Assembly (NCBI GenBank): GCA_002238605.1
Contig: MPMR01000001.1
Location: 1 to 64,000, forward strand
From: BD2-11 clade cluster bacterium bin43
Lineage (GTDB): Bacteria > Gemmatimonadota > Gemmatimonadetes > Longimicrobiales > Gaopeijiaceae
Length of the DNA stretch: 64,000 bases
Direction: 5' to 3'
Shown: positions 7,306 to 15,862 of the stretch, in pieces
Position numbering within the stretch: position 1 is the stretch's first letter
How the letters are laid out: every line of letters starts with the position of its first letter
Notes under the pieces: generated by a model
What the model was told of the DNA's origin: nothing
Databases searched by the model: none
The model's input: only the letters and a program-made list of their open reading frames with translations
Translations under genes and position numbers: made by a program

Positions 7306-9936
7306 ATGCCCGCGGTCCCACTGCCCCACCGCCGCCCCCGCCCCCACCGCACCAGCCCGACCGCGACGGTGATCCTCGGCGCCCTGCTCGCAGCCGTCGC
7401 GACCACGGCGTGCGACCCCGGCGGAGGCGCGCCCGCGGGAGAAGCCCCGCCCGCGAGACCCGACTTTGCGAACTCGCCGCGCCCCTACGCGGCGTCCTCG
7501 CACGGCGGCAACTACATGCAGAACTACTACTTCCCGCCCGCCCCAAGCTCCACCCCGTGGTATCCCGCCTGGGCGCCCGACGGCGGGAGCATCGCGGTGG
7601 GGATGAGCGGCTCGATCTGGAGCGTCGACCCGGCGACCGGGATCGCGACAGAGTTGGTGCGCTCGGAGGACTACCTCTCCTCGCCAAACTGGTCCCCCGA
7701 CGGCCGCTGGCTGGTGTACACCGCCGACGCCGGCGGCGGCCCCATCCAGCTCGAAGTGCTGGACACCGGCACCGGGGAGATCCACCGCCTCACCGACGAC
7801 GCCGAAATCTACGTCGATCCCCGCTTCTCCCCCGACGGCACGCGCCTGGCCTACGTCTCCACCCGCCCCAGCGGCTTCTTCAACATCTACATCCGTGAGA
7901 TCGCCGACGGGCAGTGGGCCGGAGACGAGATCGCGGTCAGCTACGACAACAGCTTTGGGCGCGACCGGCTCTATTTCGGGCCCTGGGACATGCACATCTC
8001 GCCCTCCTGGCTGCCCTCGGGCGAAGAGCTGCTCATCGTCTCGAACCGGGACGTGCCCCTCGGCAGCGGCAACGTCTTCCGCATTCCGGCGCGGGAGAAC
8101 GGCATCGACAGCCGTGTCGCGGTGCTGGAGGAGCAGAGCCTCTACCGGACCCAGCCCGACGTCTCCATCGACGGACGCCGCTTCGTCTATTCGTCCACGG
8201 CCGGGGCCGCCGACCAGTTCAACAACCTCTACGTCCAGCCCACGACCGGGGGCGAACCCTACAAGCTCACCTTCTTCGAGCACGACGCCTTCCATCCACG
8301 CTGGTCCCCGGACGGCGAGTGGATCGCCTTCATCAGCAACGAGGGGGGACTGCCACAGCTCGCGCTGCTCGAGACCTACGGCGGGGCGCTGCGCACCGTC
8401 GACATCGCGGAGCGCCGCTGGATGGAGGCGATGGGCACCCTCACGGTGACCACGCTCGGCACGGACGGCGAACCGGTCGGTTCACGCATTCACCTCACCG
8501 CCTCCGACGGCAAGCACTACACCCCGCCCGATGCCTATTCCCGCATCAGCCGGGCGCGCGACCACATCTTCCATCACACCGGAACGTTCGAGGTCGAGTT
8601 GCCCCCCGGCACGGCGCACATGACGGTCGTCCGCGGCTTCGAGCACGTGCCTCAGGAACTGGAGGTAGAGATCGTCGCGGGCGAAGAACACAGCATGAGC
8701 GTCCAGCTGGCGGAGATATCCGACCTGAGCGACCAGGGCTGGTACTCCGGGTCGACCCACGTGCACATGAACTACGCCGGAAACCTCCACAACACCCTCG
8801 AGAACCTCATGATGATGTCCGAGGCCGAGGATCAGGACGTGGTGGCCGAACAAGTCGCCAACAAGGACAACCGCATCCTCGACCACCAGTTCTTCGTGCC
8901 CGGCGGCGGCGCCCACCCCCTGTCCCGCCCCGACATGGTGCTGGTGGTGGGCCAGGAGTACCGCCCGCCTTTCTACGGCCACGTCTTCATGTTCGGCATG
9001 AGGGACCACCTCATCTCCCCGTACGTGACCGGATACGAGCAGACCGCGATCGAGAGCCTGTATCCCTCCAACACCGACATGTTCAGGAAGGCCAAGGCGC
9101 AGGGCGCGACCACCGCCTACGTGCACTCCTTCTACAACGGCGACCCGCTGGAAGGGAACCTGGGAGGCGCCAAGGGCTTCATCGTGGACGCGGCGCTGGA
9201 AACCGCGGACGCCGTCGAGTGGTCCACTCCGCAGGACGGCTACCCGCCCGTCTACGCGGTCTGGGGCAACGGCCTGCGTTCCTACGTGGTGGGCGGCGAG
9301 GATTCCATCTCCAACCTGCACGCCACCCCGCTGTTGGGCTCGATGCGCACCTACATCCGCACGCCGGACGGCCAGCTGTCGATGGAGGGCTGGTTCGAGG
9401 GCATGCGCGCCGGCAACTCCTTCGTCTCCAGCGGTCCCCTCCTGGACGTCACCGTGGACGGACGCATCGCGGGAGAGGACCTGGAGATGGCCTCCGGCGG
9501 CGAGGTGACGGTGGCGATCCGCGCGTGGGGGGTCGTGCCCATGCGCACCGCGGTCATCGTGATGAACGGAGAGGTCGTTGAGGAGATTCCCTTCGAGGGC
9601 GACCGGCTGTCGCTCGATGTCGAGCGCACGGTTTCGGTCGAGCGGAGCGGCTGGATCCACGTTCGCGTCCAGGGCGACCCCGGGGACCGCGCCCCGCTGG
9701 ACACCTCCTATCCGCTCGCGCTCACCAACCCGGTGTGGATCACCGTCGGGGGCGCGCCCATCCGCAGCCGGAGCGCGGCCGACTACGCCCTGCGCTGGAT
9801 CGACAAGCTGCAGGCGATGGCGGAGGAGTGGCCCGGCTGGCGCTCGGACGCCGAGAAGGCGCACGTGTACGCCCAGTTCGACGAGGCGCGCGCCATCTAC
9901 CGAGCCCGGGGGGAGGAGGCGGCGCCCGGAACCTGA
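7306..9936 (+). CDS. PD40 beta-propeller fused to CehA/McbA-type PHP metallohydrolase
   Basis: An 876-residue lipoprotein (Cys after the hydrophobic run ending AAVATTAC). Residues about 60-370 carry TolB/PD40 propeller repeats, seen in recurring SPDGRWLVY-, SPDGTRLAY- and SPDGEWIAF-type blades. Residues about 480-800 match CehA/McbA PHP-type hydrolases: GSTHVHMNYAG begins the metal site, followed by GQEYRPPFYGHVFMFG, TAYVHSF and a late AGNSFVSSGPLLDV, which is typical of the family. CehA and McbA hydrolyse carbaryl esters, but most relatives are uncharacterised. The propeller probably binds a peptide or partner in the periplasm. It converges on the YtcJ-type amidohydrolase with an 8-nt gap. 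Confidence 0.85.
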   Translation: MPAVPLPHRRPRPHRTSPTATVILGALLAAVATTACDPGGGAPAGEAPPARPDFANSPRPYAASSHGGNYMQNYYFPPAPSSTPWYPAWAPDGGSIAVGMSGSIWSVDPATGIATELVRSEDYLSSPNWSPDGRWLVYTADAGGGPIQLEVLDTGTGEIHRLTDDAEIYVDPRFSPDGTRLAYVSTRPSGFFNIYIREIADGQWAGDEIAVSYDNSFGRDRLYFGPWDMHISPSWLPSGEELLIVSNRDVPLGSGNVFRIPARENGIDSRVAVLEEQSLYRTQPDVSIDGRRFVYSSTAGAADQFNNLYVQPTTGGEPYKLTFFEHDAFHPRWSPDGEWIAFISNEGGLPQLALLETYGGALRTVDIAERRWMEAMGTLTVTTLGTDGEPVGSRIHLTASDGKHYTPPDAYSRISRARDHIFHHTGTFEVELPPGTAHMTVVRGFEHVPQELEVEIVAGEEHSMSVQLAEISDLSDQGWYSGSTHVHMNYAGNLHNTLENLMMMSEAEDQDVVAEQVANKDNRILDHQFFVPGGGAHPLSRPDMVLVVGQEYRPPFYGHVFMFGMRDHLISPYVTGYEQTAIESLYPSNTDMFRKAKAQGATTAYVHSFYNGDPLEGNLGGAKGFIVDAALETADAVEWSTPQDGYPPVYAVWGNGLRSYVVGGEDSISNLHATPLLGSMRTYIRTPDGQLSMEGWFEGMRAGNSFVSSGPLLDVTVDGRIAGEDLEMASGGEVTVAIRAWGVVPMRTAVIVMNGEVVEEIPFEGDRLSLDVERTVSVERSGWIHVRVQGDPGDRAPLDTSYPLALTNPVWITVGGAPIRSRSAADYALRWIDKLQAMAEEWPGWRSDAEKAHVYAQFDEARAIYRARGEEAAPGT

Positions 9937-9944
9937 GCGTCGCC

Positions 9945-11675
9945 CTACCCCTCGGGCGTCGCGTACCTGACCTCGCCGCCGACGATCGTGTACACGACCT
10001 CGGTGGCGGGGATGTCGTCCTCGGGGATCGTCAGGATGTCCTGCGAGAGCACGACGATGTCGGCGAGCTTGCCGGGGGTGAGCGAGCCTTTCAGGTGCTC
10101 CTCGAACGCTGCGTAGGCGTTGTTGATCGTGTAGCTCTCGAGCGCCTCCTCGCGCGTCATGCGGTGCTCGCCGGAGAGGACCTCTCCGTTGTTCATGCGC
10201 CGGCTCACCGATGAGAAGAAGCTCGCGATCGGCGAAATGTGCTCCACGGGCACGTCGGTGCCGTTCGCGATCATGACGCCGGCATCCAGGATGTCCCGCC
10301 ACACGTAGGAGGTTGCGATCATCCGCGCCCGCCCCAGGCGGTCCGCCAGCCAGGGTCCGTCGGAGGTGGCGTGCACGCCCTGCATCGACGCGATCACGTC
10401 CAGTTCGGCGAAACGCCCGACGTCGGCCGGGTTGAGGTGCTGCGCGTGCTCGATGCGCCAGCGCAGATCGGTGGCGTCGGGGTTGGCCGCGAACACCTGC
10501 TCGTAGATGTCGAGCACCTCGCGGTTGGCGCGGTCGCCGATGGCGTGGGTGTTGACCTGGAAGCCGTGCCGGATGGCCACCTCCGCGGTGCCGGTGATGT
10601 CCTCCACGGTCTCGAGCACCAGCCCCGGGTTGTCCATGTCGACGTAGTTCTCGAGCAGCCAGGCCCCGTGCGACCCGAGCGCCCCGTCGATCTGGCGCTT
10701 GATGGAGCGGACGGACAGGAAGTCGTTGCCCTCGGGGATGGTGCGGTAGTCGGGAAGCTTCTCGTCCATCACCTCGTTCGACTCGCGCACCATCACGTAC
10801 AGGCGGACCGGGAGCGCTCCCTCCGCCGCGAGCGCGCGCAGCCGATCGATGGTTGCGAAGTCGCTGCCGGCGTCCTGGAAGCTGGTAACCCCGTAGGCCA
10901 GAGCCTCCGCGCCGGCGAGTTCGACCGCCCGCCGGAACTCGGCGTCCACGTCCTCGGCGGAGCGTCCCTCGCCGGCACGCGCGATGGCGTCGCCCACCAG
11001 GCGCTGGGCGGTCTCGCGCATCAGGCCGGTGGGCGCGCCCGAGGCGTCCCGCACGATGGTGCCGCCGGGCGGGTCGGCGGTGTTCTCGTCGATCCCGGCG
11101 AGCTGCATCGCCAGCGCGTTGGCGAAGGAGGCGTGGCCGCTCGCATGCCCCAGGTTGACCGGGTTCTCGGGGCTGGCCGCCGAAAGGTCGGTGTGCAGCG
11201 GCACTCCGTCGACGTTGGGCTCGGGGGTCGAGGTCCACTTCTCCTGGTGCCAGCCGCGTCCGGTCACCCACTCGCCCGGCGCCGCCCGGCTGGCCGCGTC
11301 GCCCACCATCTGAACGATGTCGTCCCAGCTGGTGGCCGTGGTGAGGTCCAGGATCATCTTCGCGCGGCCCAGGCTCATGTAGTGGCCGTGGCCCTCGATG
11401 AAGCCGGGAATCACAAGCCTGCCGTCGAGCTCGATGACCTCGGTCGAGGGGCCGACGTAGCCGGCGATCTCCTCGTTCGTCCCCACCGCCGTGATGGTGT
11501 ACCCGGTCACCGCGAGCGCCTCCGCCTCCGGCAGGGCGTCGTCGACGGTCACGACCTTGCCGCCCATCAGCACCAGATCCGCCTGCTCGGCGGGGCCCGG
11601 CTCGCAGGCGGCGATCAGGACACCCGCCAGGAACGCCGATCGCGTGAGCGGAACAACCAGGGACAGCTTGCTCAT
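9945..11675 (-). CDS. YtcJ-type amidohydrolase, lipoprotein
   Basis: A 576-residue amidohydrolase of the YtcJ/N-substituted formamide deformylase group. The start at 11675 gives MSKLSL, a hydrophobic stretch and the lipobox LIAACEP; an upstream ATG at 11774 would overlap the palindrome pair and has no signal sequence. The HxH metal motif is in GFIEGHGHYMS (about residue 95). Later family landmarks are HAIGDRANREVLD, RIEHAQHL and GTDVPVEH. The enzyme probably hydrolyses an amide or cyclic amide outside the cytoplasm; the substrate is unknown. Two copies of a 17-bp palindrome lie 50-108 nt upstream of the start, so the gene is probably controlled by the same regulator as uvrA. Confidence 0.88.
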   Translation of the reverse strand: MSKLSLVVPLTRSAFLAGVLIAACEPGPAEQADLVLMGGKVVTVDDALPEAEALAVTGYTITAVGTNEEIAGYVGPSTEVIELDGRLVIPGFIEGHGHYMSLGRAKMILDLTTATSWDDIVQMVGDAASRAAPGEWVTGRGWHQEKWTSTPEPNVDGVPLHTDLSAASPENPVNLGHASGHASFANALAMQLAGIDENTADPPGGTIVRDASGAPTGLMRETAQRLVGDAIARAGEGRSAEDVDAEFRRAVELAGAEALAYGVTSFQDAGSDFATIDRLRALAAEGALPVRLYVMVRESNEVMDEKLPDYRTIPEGNDFLSVRSIKRQIDGALGSHGAWLLENYVDMDNPGLVLETVEDITGTAEVAIRHGFQVNTHAIGDRANREVLDIYEQVFAANPDATDLRWRIEHAQHLNPADVGRFAELDVIASMQGVHATSDGPWLADRLGRARMIATSYVWRDILDAGVMIANGTDVPVEHISPIASFFSSVSRRMNNGEVLSGEHRMTREEALESYTINNAYAAFEEHLKGSLTPGKLADIVVLSQDILTIPEDDIPATEVVYTIVGGEVRYATPEG

Positions 11676-11724
11676 GGGAACTCCGGACAAGGATGGAGAG
11701 ACAAACGGGAGGGCAGGGATCGGG

Positions 11725-11783
11725 TCTGCCAAAATGGCAGATTCATGGCATGTCGCGGGCTCGAGGTCTGCCAAAATGGCAGA
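11725..11783 (-). promoter_or_regulatory. Tandem 17-bp palindromic operators upstream of YtcJ-type gene
   Basis: Two perfect copies of TCTGCCAAAATGGCAGA lie at 11725-11741 and 11767-11783. Each has 7-bp arms and a 3-bp centre. The centres are 42 bp apart, four helical turns, so bound dimers would lie on one face of the DNA. The pair sits between the rhomboid stop and the amidohydrolase start, in the expected promoter position. The same palindrome is paired upstream of uvrA. The regulator is unknown. Confidence 0.75.
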
Positions 11784-11809
11784 CGGCGCGTTGTTCCCTC
11801 AGGATAGCG

Positions 11810-12565
11810 TCAGGGCACCATGCGGTCCAGAAACGCGCGCTCGTCTACCGTGAGGCTGCGGGCGCCGAAGGTCTGCACCTTGCGGAGCAGCGCGATGACC
11901 TCGGCGCGGTTGAGTTCGTGCAGCTCGTCCACCGGGATGAGTTCCCACTTGCGCCGCATCTCCGCGTCGGGCCTGGCCTTGACCACCCCCTGCATGCGCC
12001 GCCGAACCAGCCGGCGCCGTCGTTCCCGGGCCCAGAGGTAGACCAGCGCGCCGGCGAAACCGCCGAGGTGCGCGAAGTGCGCCACGCCGTCGTTTACCTG
12101 AGTGATGCCCGCGAACAGGCTGAAGCCCGCGAGGAAGAGGATCAGCCAGCGCGCCCGGATGGGCAGGATGCCCCAGATGTAGACCGGCTCCCGGGGCCAG
12201 TAGCGGGCGAAGCCCAGCAGGACCGCGAACACCGCGCCCGAGGCGCCCACGACCGGCGCCATGGGGGGCAGGAAGGAGAAGAGCGCGCCCCCCAGACCGC
12301 CGAACAGGTAGAGCCTGAGGAAGTGCGCCGACCCCATGCGCGACTCCAGCCGCGGCCCGAAGAAGTAGAGCCCCAGCATGTTGAGCGCGAGATGCCAGAA
12401 GCCCGCGTGGAGGAACATGTAGGTGAGGAGCGTCCACGGCCGGAACAGGGCGAACTGGGGCACCAGGGTGAGAGCCCAGAAGCCGTCGGATCGCGGCCCC
12501 GCGACCGCAAAGAGCAGAAAGACCACCGCGTTGGCGGTGATCAGTCGTCTTACCCACGGTGTCAT
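11810..12565 (-). CDS. Rhomboid family intramembrane serine protease
   Basis: A 251-residue polytopic protein starting MTPWVRRLITANAV; an ATG at 12634 would add 23 basic residues. The catalytic Ser is in GASGAVFAVL (about residue 107) and the catalytic His in FAHLGGFAGALVYL (about 165). The HLALNMLGLYFFGPRLE segment is the typical rhomboid loop and second helix region. The last ~70 residues are soluble and charged and match the tail often seen in this rhomboid branch. It should cleave single-pass membrane proteins within the bilayer; the substrate is unknown. It is followed by the palindrome pair and the amidohydrolase and diverges from ggt. Confidence 0.9.
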   Translation of the reverse strand: MTPWVRRLITANAVVFLLFAVAGPRSDGFWALTLVPQFALFRPWTLLTYMFLHAGFWHLALNMLGLYFFGPRLESRMGSAHFLRLYLFGGLGGALFSFLPPMAPVVGASGAVFAVLLGFARYWPREPVYIWGILPIRARWLILFLAGFSLFAGITQVNDGVAHFAHLGGFAGALVYLWARERRRRLVRRRMQGVVKARPDAEMRRKWELIPVDELHELNRAEVIALLRKVQTFGARSLTVDERAFLDRMVP

Positions 12566-12767
12566 CTCGGGCCGGCTCTTCCGTCCGCGGTTTCGTGAGG
12601 GCTGGGAAGCGGCGCGGCGTGGGGCTGCTGCCATGGGACCGCGCCCGCGCCATCAGTACCAGCGCCCGACTCGACTGGTTCCGGGATTCGCGCGGCGGGT
12701 CTGGTGATTCGGCGGCGCACGCGTGCATATTCCGGGTTCGAAGTCCGCATCGAAACTGGAGAGCCGG

Positions 12768-14501
12768 ATGATGAACTCGAAGTCGCGCTGGACGCTCCCG
12801 CTGTTGGTGGCCCTGACCGCCTGTCAGGGAGGCGAAGTACCCCCCGGGACGGGAGATGACGCCCCGGGGACCCTCGGCTTGCGCTCACACGACGGCATGG
12901 TGTCGTCGACCAACATCATCGCCAGCGAGGTGGGCGCCGAGGTGCTGGCGGCCGGAGGCAACGCCGTCGACGCCGCAATCGCCACCGGCCTGGCCCTGGC
13001 CGTGGTCCACCCGAGTGCCGGAAACATCGGGGGCGGGGGCTTCATGGTGATCCGGAGCCCCGACGGGAGCGCGACCGCCATCGACTTCCGCGAGAAGGCG
13101 CCCCTCGCCGCGCATCCCGAGATGTTCACCGACGAGGACGGCGAGTACTCCTTCGACATCCACCACGGAAGTCATGTCGCCGTGGGCGTCCCGGGCACGG
13201 TGGCCGGCTTCGCCCTCGCGCACGCGCGCTACGGCAGCGGGATGCCCTGGCCGGACCTGGTGGCGCCCGCGGTCGGGCTGGCCGGCGACGGCTTCACCCT
13301 CAGCCCGGCGCTGGCGCGCTCGCTGGCCTCCGTCCTCCCGCGCATGGAGCCCTATCCCGCCAGCGTCGCCCAGTTCTCGAAGGACGGCGTTCCGTACGAA
13401 GAGGGAGAGCTGTTCCGGCAACCCGACCTGGCGCGCACCCTCGGGCTCATCCGCGACCAGGGCAGGGACGGGTTCTACCGGGGCGAGACCGCGCGTCTCC
13501 TCGCCGAGGAGATGGTGCGCGGCGGCGGCATGATCACGGAGGAGGACCTGGCCCGCTACGAGGCACAGGAGCGGACCCCCATCCACGGGACCTACAGGGG
13601 TTACGACCTGGTCTCGATGCCGCCCCCCTCGAGCGGCGGCACCGCGATCGTCCAGATGCTGAACATCCTGGAAGGTTTCGACATGGCGTCGATGGGGCAC
13701 AATTCCGCGGCCTACATCCACCATCTCACCGAGGCGATGCGCCTCGCGTACCGCGACCGGGCCCAGTTCCTGGCCGACACCGACTTCGTCGACGTGCCCC
13801 TGGACCGGCTCACCAGCAAGGACTACGCGGACGAGCTGCGGGGCAGGATCCACGCCGACCAGGCCGGCCACTCCGAGCCGTCCCAGCTGGTGATGGCCGA
13901 AGAGAGCGACGAGACCACCCACTACTCGGTGGTCGACCGCGGCGGCATGGCGGTTTCGGTCACCTACACGCTGGAGCAGGGCTACGGGTCGAAGATCACC
14001 GTTCCCGGGGCGGGCTTCCTCCTCAACAACGAGATGGGCGACTTCAACGGAAAGCCCGGCCTTACCAACGAGCGCGGACTGATCGGCACCGAGGCCAACC
14101 TGGCGCGGCCCGAGCAGCGCATGCTCTCCAGCATGAGCCCCTCCGTGCTGTCGCGCGACGGCGAGCTGGTGGCGGTCATCGGAACCCCGGGCGGGCGCAC
14201 CATCATCAATACCGTGATGCAGCTGGTGCTCAACATCGTCGATCACGGCATGACCATCGAGGAAGCGGTGGCGGCGCCCCGGATCCATCACCAGTGGCTC
14301 CCGAACAACGTGCGCATCGAGCAGGGCGGCGTTTCGGATGCGGGTGTCGCGGCGCTCGAGGCGATGGGCCACGAGGTCCAGGTGAGGGGGAGCCAGGGGC
14401 GGGCCAGTTCGATCGGGGTCGATCCGGAGACGGGCGAGTTCGTCGGCGCGCCCGATCCCCGCAGTCCGGACGGAGGGGCGGCGGCACCCTCGGGCGGCTG
14501 A
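12768..14501 (+). CDS. ggt: Gamma-glutamyltransferase, lipoprotein precursor
   Basis: A 577-residue Ntn-hydrolase that cleaves the gamma-glutamyl bond of glutathione and related peptides. The ATG at 12768 follows a GGAG-containing leader and gives a lipoprotein signal (LLVALTACQGG). The autoprocessing and catalytic Thr is in ETTHYSVVDRGG (about residue 383), separating the large and small subunits. Other GGT landmarks are GNAVDAAIATGLALAVVHP, GGGGFMVI, IDFREKAP, PPPSSGGTAIVQML, and in the small subunit GFLLNNEMGDFN and MSPSVL. Length is normal for the family. It is divergent from the rhomboid gene; a perfect palindrome GCACGCGTGC lies at 12717-12726. A GC hairpin overlaps the stop codon. Confidence 0.95.
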   Translation: MMNSKSRWTLPLLVALTACQGGEVPPGTGDDAPGTLGLRSHDGMVSSTNIIASEVGAEVLAAGGNAVDAAIATGLALAVVHPSAGNIGGGGFMVIRSPDGSATAIDFREKAPLAAHPEMFTDEDGEYSFDIHHGSHVAVGVPGTVAGFALAHARYGSGMPWPDLVAPAVGLAGDGFTLSPALARSLASVLPRMEPYPASVAQFSKDGVPYEEGELFRQPDLARTLGLIRDQGRDGFYRGETARLLAEEMVRGGGMITEEDLARYEAQERTPIHGTYRGYDLVSMPPPSSGGTAIVQMLNILEGFDMASMGHNSAAYIHHLTEAMRLAYRDRAQFLADTDFVDVPLDRLTSKDYADELRGRIHADQAGHSEPSQLVMAEESDETTHYSVVDRGGMAVSVTYTLEQGYGSKITVPGAGFLLNNEMGDFNGKPGLTNERGLIGTEANLARPEQRMLSSMSPSVLSRDGELVAVIGTPGGRTIINTVMQLVLNIVDHGMTIEEAVAAPRIHHQWLPNNVRIEQGGVSDAGVAALEAMGHEVQVRGSQGRASSIGVDPETGEFVGAPDPRSPDGGAAAPSGG

Positions 14502-14515
14502 CGGCTCCAGCCGCC
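14493..14515 (+). terminator. GC hairpin at ggt stop codon
   Basis: GGCGGCTG at 14493-14500 pairs perfectly with CAGCCGCC at 14508-14515, with a 7-nt loop. The stem overlaps the ggt stop codon. There is no T-tract, so it may be a weak terminator or an mRNA-stabilising hairpin. Confidence 0.3.
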
Positions 14516-14664
14516 GGGCGACGACGTCCCGACGTGCGTTTTCCGAGACGGAGTTCGTGGGCGCCGGGGCAGCGGTGCGTTCGAAAAGCTGACTTCGGCG
14601 CCACTCTCATGCGTCCGCCGGAGAAGTCCGACACGCGGAGCCCGGGACCGGTCGGATCCTGTTC

Positions 14665-15861
14665 GTGAAGGACCCGAACGCACCCGCCCACCCGTACCTC
14701 ATCGTTTTCGCCCTCTGGCTGCTCGTGTTCTCGGCGAGCAGTCAGACGATGGTCATTGCCCCGATCCTGCCCCTGATCCGGGAAGAGCTGGGTATCGCCG
14801 ATGCCTTTCTGGGCACCCTGGTCACGGTCTACAGCCTGATGGTGGGGATCATGGCGGTCATCTCCGGCCCGATCTCCGACCGCGTCGGGCGGCGCCGCAT
14901 CCTGCTGCTGGGGTCCGGGGCAATGACCTGCACCCTCGCCCTGCACGCCTTCGTCGACTCCTATCCGGAGTTCCTGGTGGTGCGCGTGCTCGCGGGCGCC
15001 GCGGGGGGCGTGCTCTCCGGCGCGGCGGTGTCCTACGTCGGCGACTACTTCCCCTACAGGCGGCGCGGATGGGCGACGGGCTGGGTCATGAGCGGATCGG
15101 CCGTCGGCCTCATCATCGGCATTCCGGTGGGCGTCCTGCTGGCGGGCGATTTCGGCTTCCGCAGCCCCTTCTACTTCTTCGGCATCATGATGGCGCTGAC
15201 CTTCCTGCTGGTGTACGCGCGGGTGCCGCAGCCGCCGGTGAAGCGCCGGCGTTCGCGGCTGACGGTCAACCGGGCGATCGCGGGCTACGTCGTCATGCTG
15301 CGCCGCCCGGAGATCGCCTTTGCGGCGCTCGCCTTCTTCACCGTGTCGCTGGGGGTCGCTCTCTTCGTGGTCTATTTCCCCACCTGGCTGGAGAGCTTCC
15401 ACGACGCCACCTCCGAACAGATCGCGTCGCTGTTCCTGGTGGCCGGCGTGGCCAACGTCATCGCGGGTCCCCAGGCCGGCAAGCTGTCGGATCGGGTGGG
15501 CCGCAGGGTGATGGTGATCTTCTCGTGCGTGGGTCTCTCGGTGGTCATGCTCGCGACGGTGCCGCTCATCACCAGCCTGTGGGTCGCCTATCCGCTCTAC
15601 GCCCTGATGATGATGCTCATCGCGATGCGCACGAGCCCGTACTCGGCGCTCCTGACGGCGCTCGTCCCGGCCAGCCGACGCGGCTCCCTCATGAGCCTGA
15701 CGGTCGCGCTCGGGCAGGTGGGATTCGCGCTGGGCGCGATGGTGGCGGGGTACTCCTACTCGAACCTGGGATTCGCCGGCAACACGGTCATCGGGGCTGT
15801 GGCGGTGCTCTTCATGGGATGGATCGTGTGGGCCAGGCTGCCCGAGCCGGAGCGGAGGTGA
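14665..15861 (+). CDS. Major facilitator superfamily transporter
   Basis: A 398-residue protein with about 12 hydrophobic segments. The MFS motif A loop between helices 2 and 3 is ISDRVGRRRILLLG, and a second copy, LSDRVGRRVMVIF, lies between helices 8 and 9, so both halves are intact. It starts at GTG 14665; no better in-frame start is seen. Resemblance to drug or sugar efflux permeases is general and gives no substrate. It converges with the giant PD40-amidohydrolase, with a single base between the two stop codons. Confidence 0.85.
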   Translation: MKDPNAPAHPYLIVFALWLLVFSASSQTMVIAPILPLIREELGIADAFLGTLVTVYSLMVGIMAVISGPISDRVGRRRILLLGSGAMTCTLALHAFVDSYPEFLVVRVLAGAAGGVLSGAAVSYVGDYFPYRRRGWATGWVMSGSAVGLIIGIPVGVLLAGDFGFRSPFYFFGIMMALTFLLVYARVPQPPVKRRRSRLTVNRAIAGYVVMLRRPEIAFAALAFFTVSLGVALFVVYFPTWLESFHDATSEQIASLFLVAGVANVIAGPQAGKLSDRVGRRVMVIFSCVGLSVVMLATVPLITSLWVAYPLYALMMMLIAMRTSPYSALLTALVPASRRGSLMSLTVALGQVGFALGAMVAGYSYSNLGFAGNTVIGAVAVLFMGWIVWARLPEPERR

Positions 15862-15862
15862 C

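Noticed and set aside
11725-11783. The palindrome pairs as terminators or REP elements
   Set aside because: They have no T-tract, the uvrA pair lies upstream of two divergent starts, and the copies are few and paired.
12717-12726. Perfect palindrome GCACGCGTGC upstream of ggt
   Set aside because: A 10-bp CG-rich palindrome is expected by chance here and is not repeated elsewhere in what I read.
12730-12760. A GGTTCGAA string suggesting a tRNA T-loop
   Set aside because: No acceptor stem, anticodon arm or CCA end can be folded around it.
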